64,000 nucleotides of DNA, taken from the NCBI GenBank assembly GCA_031216445.1, contig CM062218.1, positions 16,987,001 to 17,051,000 of the forward strand, written 5' to 3'. Both the position numbers and the translations under genes were made by a program. The notes beneath the pieces are model-generated. The model did no database searches and was not told where the DNA came from. It saw nothing but the letters and a program-made list of their open reading frames with translations. The DNA comes from Lateolabrax maculatus (lineage: Eukaryota; Chordata; Actinopteri; Acropomatiformes; Lateolabracidae). Shown here piece by piece: positions 54,550-64,000 of the stretch (positions are counted from its first letter, which is position 1; each line of letters opens with the position of its first letter).

Positions 54550-56290
54550 TGCTGGGCTGATGTCTGCAGATTCATTTGATGTGGAAATGTAACTGTAAAG
54601 AACTGGACTAAGGAGAATAGATGCCATCAATGCCATATAGGCCAATCTATAATGACTGCCAGTACTTTATTTTGCAACTTTTTGAAACAAATGTCCTATT
54701 TCAGGCCACTAGTCTCAGTCCTCCCTAGTCGTCGGTACACACTCATCAATAAAAGTACACACACACAAACATTTAGAAAGGTAGATGATCTCCTAATCCT
54801 GTTTTTAAGCCCTGGTGATGGTCGCCCTGACAACCACTTTCCCTAACAACGGCATTCCTTTACACAAATGTCCTTTAATGTATGCATGCGTACGTGCACA
54901 GACACATACGCACAGACGGCTAAAATCTCACATACTTTGATCGCACCCATGCTTAAATGTATCTAGGGCATGTTTGGTACGTTGCATTGCAGCTCGTAGG
55001 TGACGGCAGAGTACAGAGCATCCAACACACACACAAACACATACACACACACTATTTAAGTGCACTCTCATAGCTCTATGACAGATGAGATAGTGAGCTC
55101 GGAGTACAAATGTACTGGGTGTGGTTATAGTGGGGCTGCGTTAAGAGGCAGCATTTCTCCGTGAGCCTTTTATTGCAGATCATTTTACATGCTGCAAGAT
55201 TGAGTGATACCACACACTCACATCTTTCATTTCTCTTTCTCTCATGCAGATACATTCATACATATACACTGTAAACATTCATATTTGGAAATCCCCACTA
55301 ACTCCTCCTGCTCTTCAGACACCAAATTGATTCCTCTTCTAGGAAAAACAAGGGATGGTAAATTCTTTGCACAGCAGCCCAGCACCTCTCGCCTTCCCCA
55401 CAACTCCCCCAGTCAGTAAATCTGCCTTTTATTGGAGGCTTTTTATCTTCCAGCAGTTCTCTACACATCAGAGGGGTGGGGGGTGCAGGGGCTGGAGGAA
55501 ACGTGATCAGGGTGACCATGATGGGGAGTATGTGGTCTTCGTCACCACACACCCTTCCTCTTCCTCCATTTTGTTCCTGCAAGGAATCTCACGTGATATA
55601 AGAAGCGTAGATGCTGATGGTGTTCATGTCATTTCTCTTCTTCCATACGTCTCTCTCTGACGTCGTACTGGATGACTGCTATCGATCCGCAAGCTCTGCG
55701 AGGGGTGTCACCATCATGGAAAGGTCATGACATCATCATTGTGGGACATACTTTGCCAAAGTCATCATGGTATTCAGGGACTGCTCAACACCTTAAATAT
55801 GTTTATTCTTAGGGATAGAGGGAAATGGGAGGAGAACAGAACATAAGGAAGTAGGAAGATGAAGAGTTACAGTAAAAATTGAGAGGTTCATTTTTTGTGC
55901 AGTGGTGCCCTCTTTATTTTTTTAAATTTACTTCCTCGTGTTTGCTGGAAATTGTCTCACATTACTGTGTTTGTGCTCTGCTATCCCCCATCGTCCCTGT
56001 TTCTGTAACTCACCCATCTGGCTCAGCATCTGCATTTCCTCTAAGCATAGCTGGAATGTACTCATCTCAAAACAAGCTTTGATCTGTCTGACCGGTTGAC
56101 TGGCATATCTCCTGCTCTTTCTAGTTTTTATCCAACAGGAGAGCTGCACCTGTGAAGATCACTTGAATTATTGAGCATCCCTCTGCTGTTTTTAGTTTCC
56201 ACTCTTGTCTTTATCTCAGTATTTATTCCCTCATGTTACTCATTCCTACGGATAAACACAGCTGATATACTGCTCTGTTCCCATCAGCAG

Positions 56291-56295
<5 letters not shown>

Positions 56296-56323
<28 letters not shown>
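56296..56323. repeat. GT microsatellite
   Basis: A perfect GT tract of 14 units. Confidence 0.93.
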
Positions 56324-56901
56324 ACTGTCGTAGAGGAATCTGTGTATTTTCCATCACCACATTGTGTTGAGAGGATCTGTCAGCTGTGCTTATAATGGTT
56401 TTCAACAAAGACAACTGATCACTGCTTGCTAAAAAAGGAAATAAGGGGAGGCACACAACTGAAGAGTGCCATTAACATTATGAGAGAAAGGCGCCTGAAT
56501 CATTTGGTGATCTATATGCTGGAGATGTGTGTGTATCAGTGTGTTTGCGCTTTCGTCCCTCTCCAACATCTGAAAATGCTCAGCTGTGTGAACGCTCAGC
56601 TTGGGAGCTCAGCGATCACAGAGGCAGAGAGTGGGAGGGGCACTTGCACACACCCACAACCACACACATGCATACATACGCACACACTTGACAGTGAGCT
56701 TGTCAGCGTTGGATACTGCCGTTGCTTCAGCAGCTGGATGCACAGGACTGGAAGTGTGTCAGCTCGGTGTATAGGACTCATTCGAATGTTTGTGTTGTAT
56801 TTTTGCATGCTGGATGTGTGTGTGTGTGAAAGCATTAGAGCTGGAGTGTGTTTGTTTGTAGGAATGGTGTCAGTGGGTCTTTAGCACACATACACTATAC
56901 C

Positions 56902-56923
56902 GTGTGTGTGTGTGTGTGTGTGT
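56902..56923. repeat. GT microsatellite
   Basis: A perfect GT tract about 200 bp upstream of the alternative NHSL3-like coding exon, and so possibly in its promoter. Confidence 0.9.
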
Positions 56924-57122
56924 CAGCAGGACTGAATCAGCAGGAATTATTTGACCATAGGGATTCAGGAGCGTGTTATTCACTTCTTGACATTGAATAG
57001 GGTGTGTTTTCATGCTGGAGAGCGAGGGACTGTGGGAAGGTCTGAAGAGAAGGTCTACAGATGTAATATCACAGGACGTCGAGATGACAGACCCCCTTTA
57101 GGGGCTTCAGGACTGCCCCAAA

Positions 57123-57258
57123 ATGGGGAACAGCGTCCAGAAGAAGAAGAAGAAAGACCAAGCGGAGAAAAACTTCCCTGCGCCCCCATCCCCGAGCCCC
57201 AACCAGGAAAAACCTAAAGGCTTCTGGCTGTTTGTACGTCAAGACAAACTGAAAACAG
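57123..57258 (+). CDS. nhsl3: Alternative first coding exon of the NHSL3-like gene (MGNS form)
   Basis: An ATG at 57,123 opens a frame of 45 codons plus one base that ends at a good donor (aaacag followed by gtaagag). The peptide starts MGNSVQKKKKKDQAEK, then a proline/serine stretch, then KGFWLFVRQDKLKTG. Gly at position 2 followed by a polybasic run suggests possible N-myristoylation and membrane binding, although position 6 is Gln rather than the preferred Ser/Thr. The phase (one base over) is the same as for the exon ending at 48,118, so both could splice to the same next exon. That link is inferred, because the downstream exon is outside the window. It could instead be the first exon of an unrelated gene. 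Confidence 0.5.
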
Positions 57259-58159
57259 GTAAGAGGAGCGCAGGATGTTTGGAGTGGATGAATAGATATG
57301 AATCGTCATAAATGTTCATCGACAGTCTTGTTCTTGAAAAGGAGCATTTTATTCGTATTTGTAAAAAGACTTGTTTTGAATCCGATTGAAACTGACTTGT
57401 GTAGTTGGCTGTGTTTTTCTGTGGGTGTGTGTTCACATTCAAGTGAATTAGTTTGTACAGTCAGCTTTTTAGATGCAGAGTGACAATATTCCCATGCTGA
57501 CTTTACCTTAGTCAGCTTCAAGGCTTCCTGCTTATTGCACAAGTGTGCAGAAGAGGGTTGTGTCTTGTGTTTTTTTTTTTTTTTTTTCTGCTTCTGTTCT
57601 GCTGAATTGTTTCTCCTGCTGACATGTGAGTAGGGTAGCAGAGGAGTTTAATTTAAGACTGACTCTTTTGCCGGTTTTCCCCAAAACCTCCATGCACCTC
57701 GAAGCCACAGTGTATGTGTGTGTATGTGATCCTGTGGCTGAGAGTGGGTTTTATTTTATGATTCAGTCAGCTGCCAGACCACTATACCTGCAGTGGAAAA
57801 CAAAGCTTAGCCTGTCCCACGCTGATCATTGTCTCCCATTAAAAGTCCCTGAAGCAACAAAAACCACCAGACAAGCAGGTTTAATGCAAGCTCACACTGA
57901 CACAGACACGTTGTCAGATAATACTCTGACACTGAGATTTGTCTTTGACAAGGCTGCTGTTTCTCAGGTCACTTTCTGTTCCATGTTTTCTTTCCTCACC
58001 CAGGACTTTTTTTAATCCTACCTGTGTTTCTCAAATAATTAAATCTCTCTTCTGCCTCTTAGATTATTTTTCTTCGACAAAATAGTGAATTTTCCAGACA
58101 CAGGGTTGCTTGTACCAATTCTAGCCTTAAAGATGCAATAATCCCTATTTTTTTTATCA

Positions 58160-58520
58160 TGTCCAATTACTATGTAAAGTGAAACAGATCACTCGTTGTG
58201 ATGGATCAATAGATAATTATTACCTGACTCTGCAGTTCCCCTCAGTTCAACAGAGCTTTTTAGCATCTTTCAGCTCATTGTTTTGGTTGTCTGACCTGCA
58301 ACTTTACTTTTTGGTTCACTCTGCTCTCAATAACCTTTTTTCCAGTCGCAGCAGGCAGCTATTTTCAGCAAAAAAAACTCTGATAAACCCACTATAGGTT
58401 ACTTACCCAGCACCAAACAGCATTAGAATATTACCAAATGCATTTATCTGCTTGTGTCATTAGACAGCATGAAATATGACCAACATTAGCTGGGACCAAA
58501 CAGCAATAACAATCAGACCA
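58160..58520 (+). repeat. Interspersed repeat, copy 2 of 3
   Basis: It contains cagctcattgttttggttgt, ttttcagcaaaaaaa and cccagcaccaaacagcat, collinear with copies at 48.5 kb and 62.2 kb. Confidence 0.65.
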
Positions 58521-59908
58521 AGACTAATCAATTCTTGACAGACTTCCATTTTGCTTGTGGGTATGTTTTCTATTGCGGTTAAACTTTGAGATGAGAGAAA
58601 TGTAATGTAGTCTGTATTTTGCAAAAAAGGTTTACTTATAATTGCCTCGATAGCATCTTGTGTTTTTCCAGTATGGCTGAAAGTGGTCCCTGATGCTACT
58701 GGTTTCCATGGTAACAGCTGACCCCACTGAACCCTGTGTTAATTGTATGGAGGTACGCATCAGCTGACAGTAAAACAAGACCATGAGGTTGAGCAACCTC
58801 TGTTATCAAAACATCAGGATGGCGTTTGTGTGTGTGTGTTTACAAAAAAGATGGACTACGCTCGTTCTAGATAATGAACATGTGTGTATACAAACACATC
58901 TTGGTTTCATTTTCTCTCGGGGTGGTCGGTGTCTATGCGTGGGATTGTCGTCTTCTGTTGTCCTGTATTCACCACCTCATTCATGGGGAGTTTATTCAGA
59001 CACTCGGGGTGTGAATGCATTCCTACATTCCAGCCGATTTCCGTACGCATGGGCACCCATCCAGCACACAAACACATAATTTCTCAGTGCTTCTTAAAAT
59101 GAGGCTGAATTCCTGTTTTTTTCTTTTTTTGGGTGATTGTTGCTGCTTTTTTGCGGCACAATTCCCCAAAATAAACCAGCTTGAGCAAGAGAAAGAAGGA
59201 CTGCATTGTATTAAATAGAATTGTGATTGCACATGTGTTTATGTGCAGCTGTATTGATGCAATACTCCTCAAAGTTGTCTCCAGCTTGTTGACTTTATTT
59301 ATATACCAGTAAACCATAGCTAACAGATTAAAGTCTCATTAAAGGCAGCAACCTCACAGTACATGGTGTCTCTGTGCTTCAGTAGCGCAGCTTTTGGGTG
59401 TAGCAAGCTAATGAAACATGCACGAGATGAACTCAGTGACTAGGTCGTCACTGTGTGCTCCTGAAATATGTGTCATGTCTGTGGTTTTGGCCATGTCCCA
59501 TACCAGAAATCCTGCCTGCGTCCTTCACAACACCTGAGAGGTTGTTTATGTTGGGGAACACAACACTTAACAGACTGGAAAACGACTGGATGTCACACGT
59601 GGAATGCCTGGCTCTTTCGGTCAAGGTCATCCATGGGTGGATTTTCTTTTTCACATCGTGTTTCCCATTGGTTTTATGGCCTTTGGTCAGTCTCTGACGA
59701 GCTCATTTTACAGCGGGATGTTAATGTGTCCAAATCTGGGATCTTTGAAATAATGACATGTCAGCAAGTGTCCTGAAAACCTCAGACAGTGTGAGCTCAA
59801 CATCGTGACTTGATGTGATCCTGAACACCAGTCATAATCGCCTAGATTGATAGTCTCCATCATAAAGAAACACCCAGAGAAGCGCACAAAAAGAGTTAGG
59901 ATTAGGAT

Positions 59909-60070
59909 GGCAACTAACGATTATTGTCATTATCGAATAATCTGCCAATTATTTTCACAATTAATCGTTTGGGCTATAAAATATCAGAAAAATGGCCGTT
60001 CCAATTTAATGAAAGTTCAAGGTGATGTCTTCAGATTGCTCATCATTTATTGTTGCAAGTTTAGTTAATA
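59909..60070 (+). repeat. MITE-like fragment (ggcaactaacgatta family)
   Basis: It begins ggcaactaacgattattgtc and continues with short alternating ATTAATCG-type motifs, a signature of a very common fish MITE. Only one end is visible, so the copy is probably truncated. Confidence 0.55.
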
Positions 60071-62159
60071 TATGAATAGGCTTATGTAGTTTTTTTTTCT
60101 TTCTCTCAAACAGAGAGATTATTCTTATTGATGACTACACAGATGAACCTAGATGCTTTAAAACTTTTATTTTGAATTTTGTTTTACCTGGCACAGTCAC
60201 ACTATCAACTCATCAATTTGACCATTAGTTACCAATGACTGCATGCGTTTGTCTGCACACAAACTGTTAAAAGACAGGGTTGAGATGTTGTCAGGTGAGC
60301 TCCATAGTCACAAAGATGCCTATTCATCTGGTGATGTGAGCACTGGGACACTGGCTCCAGTGGATAAGATTAGCTCACTTTACTGCATCCACAGGTGGTC
60401 AGTGACGCTTTTGAGGTTTTATGAACTCATGCGATGCAGCTGATGGGTGTCCAGATGTTTCATATTATCTTCTCACAACTGTCCACTCTGCAGGGAGAAC
60501 CTCAGCTGGTATTCATCACAGGATAGACTGGCTCAGATGAGTGGTCAGAATGATCAATCTAATAAACTTCTATGACCAGGACATATTGTTGAAATTACAC
60601 ACCCTCTCTGCCTTTTATCTTCATCTCATTCCTGCACTCTCCCCTCTGCTTCCCCTCCTTTATGCTGTTATCATCCTGACCTTGGATTGTTGGCTGGTTA
60701 TTTATCTTCCGGCATTCCAAAGGGGAGATTTTTGCATGTATTCACACTAAGATTTACACTGACTGCTCACCTTTCACTGTGGAAAAATTGTGGCTTTAGG
60801 GACAATGAAGGATTGAGAGGTGAGGCAAAGTGAAAACTGATGACAGAATTAGGGAAGAAGAACGGAAAGAAGGTGACTCTAGTCTAGACAATATAATGGG
60901 TAGAGAAGAAGAGAGGAACACGTTGTATAGGGCTGTGTATAATTCGAGGACAAGGCTGCCAGCAGATTTCCCTGCCATTTTCATTATGACTGTCTTGTGT
61001 GGGGTGTGATATTCCATATTCCATTATCCTGCCGGGTAAGGCTCGCCTAAGCCTTTTGATTTCTGTAAGCGGGGCTAAGACGCTCCTCCTTTGAAGATCC
61101 CATTTACTGTGTGCCACTGACTCCCTGCATAGAGCTTAGGCAACACACAGTTGGATAAAAAGATGACTTTTCGTCTCTGCTATCTACCCCTCCTACGCTT
61201 CGCTCCATCTCGTCCTTCAGCCCTGATCTTTTATGTTCTGTCACTGTTTCTCTCTGTGCATCTCATTGCTCTCCTCTGCTATTCATGCAGGCAAGCAATA
61301 CCTGCACGCCCAGGTACATCTAGACAGTATACTTATACTGTCTAACCTTCATTCCCCTTCTTTCTTCTTTTCTCCTCTTTTTGAAGCTGTATTTCCTACC
61401 ACAAGAGACAAAACAACAGGAAGAATGAGGGAGTTATTCTTTTAGCAACCTCTGTCTTCTTACTTTCCTCTGTTTCCCTTTCTTCTCCGTCTACAACTTT
61501 CTAATTTGTCTGTGCCTTAGCCTCCTGGGTCTGTTTAAAGTCAGTGAAAAGCCCTGTCATTCATCACTCCTCTCCTCCTTCCTGTGCCATTAGGATCTCA
61601 ACACCTTAATTGCAGCGCTGCCTGTTTTGGCTCTGCCTGTTTTCATTGTCGTCATCAATTTCTCACCTGTAACATCATGTTCTGGCCTGTCGCACCAAAG
61701 TGTCGCCAAAGCGCTCTTTGGAGATGAAGGGAGATCATTACCTTCTTCCTCTGTCCTGGCCTCTCGTGCCCTTTAGCAGTAGAAACTTCAGTTGTCTTCC
61801 TCAAAATGAAAGGACGTTTTTTGACAGCATGCAATTGTGGTTAGTCTGCATACTCTGGTCCTAAATGTAGCATGGGAATTTTTTAGCCGTTGGATGGCAG
61901 CTCCAGAGCACTTTAAAGTAAGAATAATTCCTTGAAAGTTTGCTATGTGATGATTTGACCCAGATTTAACTAAGCTGCCACTGGGAAAGAAATCTTGTTA
62001 TTTTCAGGCATGGTTAGGAGCAGTGTTGTGCTCGTAACTCATTTAAAAACATATGGTTACTACGTGAGGGCAGTAATCCATTACACCACTTTTTACATAG
62101 ATTTTCCATTACAATCCTTTGCTGAATTAAAACCTGCACTAGTCAACAATTTTATGTAA

Positions 62160-62460
62160 ACAATCGAACAAATTGCAGAGACTTTTCACCAGACTCTGCA
62201 GTTCTACTTAGCTCTACGGAGCCTTTTAGCTCATTGTTTTGGTTGTCCAACCCTCAAACTCTTCCCTTATTTGCCGTGTTTCCAGGCTGGTTTCAGTAAA
62301 AAGTTCCGATAAACCTACTGGACTCTACCTGCCCAGCACCAGCACAGTGGAGCATTTAGCAACTTAAGACCCAGATGTTTCCCTCTGGAGTTGGTGGCAA
62401 CCAAAAACAGAGCTATAAGGAGGTTTGCTAACATCAACTAAATATAAATAAATGCAGCTT
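62160..62460 (+). repeat. Interspersed repeat, copy 3 of 3
   Basis: It contains agctcattgttttggttgtc and cccagcaccagcaca, in the same order as the copies at 48.5 kb and 58.2 kb. It is the most diverged of the three by eye. Confidence 0.6.
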
Positions 62461-62778
62461 TACATTTAAGAAAGGGGAATACTTTCAATATTACACGTGA
62501 ATGAGGTGACACAAAGAGCAAATTCTACATTTTGTTTTGTTAAATTTATGTCAATGGGTGTTTGAATGTTATTTATGTCAAGTAACATAACACTGGTTAT
62601 GACCATGTAAAAGTAATGTTGCTGCTCAAATCCCCCTGTAGCTTCAGTGTATCAGAGTGATCTCACTGGCTCCAGTATAAAAGGACCCAGTGTTTGGAGT
62701 GCTCTGTAATGGGGCTCAGTCTACTGGCTTCCTGCATTGCCACCTAAATTGAATTTAAGCATCAGACCATACCATTAA

Positions 62779-62781
<3 letters not shown>

Positions 62782-62814
<33 letters not shown>
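62782..62814. repeat. (CA)16 microsatellite
   Basis: A perfect CA tract in the intron. Confidence 0.95.
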
Positions 62815-62817
<3 letters not shown>

Positions 62818-63540
62818 CTGTGTGTGACCTTGCCATTCAAAGGTCATTATTTCAACTTGGTTTTGATGTTTATCATTTTGAAATTAGAACAAAATCATCT
62901 TTTATTGCAACATCACTGTGTCCAATTTGTAATTTGAAACTTGTGACAGTCTTAGCTAAGCATGTAATGCCCTGCTGAATGGGAGGAAAACGACATCAAA
63001 CCTAAGATTAAACCTTACTTCAGTCAAAAGGGCTTTTACTGGTCATCTCAAAGTGCTCATTTAGAGTTCACTTCTGACACTGATGAAAATAAATCGAGTT
63101 TACTGAGCTGCAATAATTATGTATGTTTTGTAAGAGAAAACAAGCAGCCAGTATTTTGGGATTGATTTTACCAAAAATCTGTAAACTTTGGCCATTCCTG
63201 GCTTCTCCGATATCCCACAAAAATGTCACTCTTTTCACTACAACTTTCAGCAACAATAAACGGAGACATGGTTAAGTTCAGCCTTTACAGACTGACACTG
63301 ATGAATTTGAGTAAAATCAGTAACAGTAAAAATACATTAGTGATACACTACTAAAATAATGGTCAATAAAATGTTGAGCTTTTGAAATGATGTTCAGAAA
63401 TAATTTCAAAATCTGTTGTATATCACCCTTCATGAGACATTGAAGTTTGTGAATGTTTAGAAAATATTTGTAGTTGTAATAAAACATTTGAGAACGTCTA
63501 AATTTTATTTTATATTTCTCAATAAATTATATAACACGCA

Positions 63541-63680
63541 CGCAAGTGCACGCAAACACATTTAAGTTACAATTACAAATTTTGGCCCTGCTTTTACAAA
63601 CAAAAACAGGGCCAAAATATGTACTTCCAACTTAAACGTATTTTATGGAGCAGTGAGCTGTGTTTGTATTGCGCACAAGG
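63541..63680. repeat. Long imperfect inverted repeat (foldback)
   Basis: The core arms attttggccctg (63,579-63,590) and cagggccaaaat (63,607-63,618) are perfect reverse complements around a 16-nt loop. Similarity between the arms continues outward with interruptions (tttaagtt at left against aacttaaa at right, and cacacgcaa-like against ttgcgcac-like ends). It could be the middle of a MITE or a hairpin-forming transcript. Confidence 0.5.
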
Positions 63681-64000
63681 AGTCAAATGCACGCCTACGC
63701 AGGGAATAAGACTGTTGCAAGGTAGCAAACGTGGATGTAAACAGTGGAGAATTGAAAATATACAAAAAACACAACTTTTGTCTGTTTACAAGAAAACTCC
63801 ACAGGGTGCCTTTAAATGCGCGCGTGCATGTATAACGTCAGTGTCAAACATAGTTTCCTGCTTTGAATGCTTTGAGTCTTTTTTGTCTCACAGTAGATGG
63901 AAAGTCGCTAGTAGCTAAATCTGGTGCAATAAATGTAATAAAACAAATATAAACCATATGGATAGTATATATACGTTTGTGTGCAACCTCAACAACTTAA

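Larger units (their letters stand above)
48119..57122 (+). other. Large intron of the NHSL3-like gene
   Basis: No further coding exon is supported in these 9 kb. It contains the first copy of a repeat family (48,440-48,810), microsatellites (49,563-49,592; 51,286-51,323; 51,925-51,960; 56,296-56,323; 56,902-56,923), a group of CTCF-like motifs at 54.3-54.6 kb and many short TG-rich open frames without domains. Confidence 0.5.
57259..64000 (+). other. Intron of the NHSL3-like gene continuing past the window
   Basis: No coding exon is supported in these 6.7 kb. The stretch holds two copies of an interspersed repeat (58,160 and 62,160), a MITE-like piece at 59,909, a CA tract at 62,782-62,814 and a foldback at 63,541-63,680. 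Open frames are short and without domains. Confidence 0.45.

Noticed and set aside
54233..54592. 119-codon plus-strand frame
   Set aside because: It covers the CTCF-like motif cluster and has no recognisable protein features.
56426..56884. 152-codon plus-strand frame
   Set aside because: It is rich in Cys, Val and His because of TG/CA repeats, with no domain and no splice context.

Overview
This window is nuclear DNA from a ray-finned (teleost) fish, probably a spiny-rayed species with compact introns. The evidence is GT-AG introns, dinucleotide microsatellites, a Tc1/mariner transposon, fish-type MITEs, and protein-coding exons that reconstruct into vertebrate proteins. It holds no bacterial, phage or organelle genes, and I found no convincing previously undescribed gene system. 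The value lies in well-resolved gene models and a few structural oddities.

Layout: (1) 1-9,300: repeats, then exons 2-12 of an slc6a19-like transporter on + (2,827-5,981; first exon not in the window), then a stretch with an older repeat apparently split by a decayed, retrocopy-like insert. (2) 9,348-13,875: complete 12-exon slc6a18-like transporter on +. (3) 15,576-23,374: complete 16-exon tert (telomerase reverse transcriptase) on -, 1,108 codons. (4) 23,375-24,264: an 890-bp head-to-head promoter region with CCAAT boxes, a 70-bp AC tract and a G12 run. (5) 24,265-28,616: complete 12-exon rbbp4 on +, 424 codons. (6) 30,021-32,637: five-exon syncoilin (sync) on -, 711 codons. (7) 32.7-46.9 kb: intergenic, with an apparently intact Tc1-like transposon at 42,656-44,290. 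(8) 46.9-64 kb: two alternative 5' coding exons of an NHSL3 (KIAA1522)-like gene on +, in matching splice phase, with the common exons beyond the window.

The order slc6a19-slc6a18-tert matches human 5p15.33, and rbbp4-sync-NHSL3 matches human 1p35. The window therefore joins two blocks that are separate in human, with the junction inside the tert/rbbp4 promoter region. The transporters are epithelial Na+-coupled neutral amino acid carriers. TERT is the catalytic subunit of telomerase. RBBP4 is a histone-binding WD40 subunit of several chromatin complexes. Syncoilin is a muscle intermediate-filament-type protein. Apart from the shared tert/rbbp4 promoter region, nothing in the sequence suggests that these genes act in one pathway.

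All gene models come from manual splice-site reading. Exon lengths and phases were added up and close in frame. Names rest on recognised protein similarity and gene order, not on a database search.
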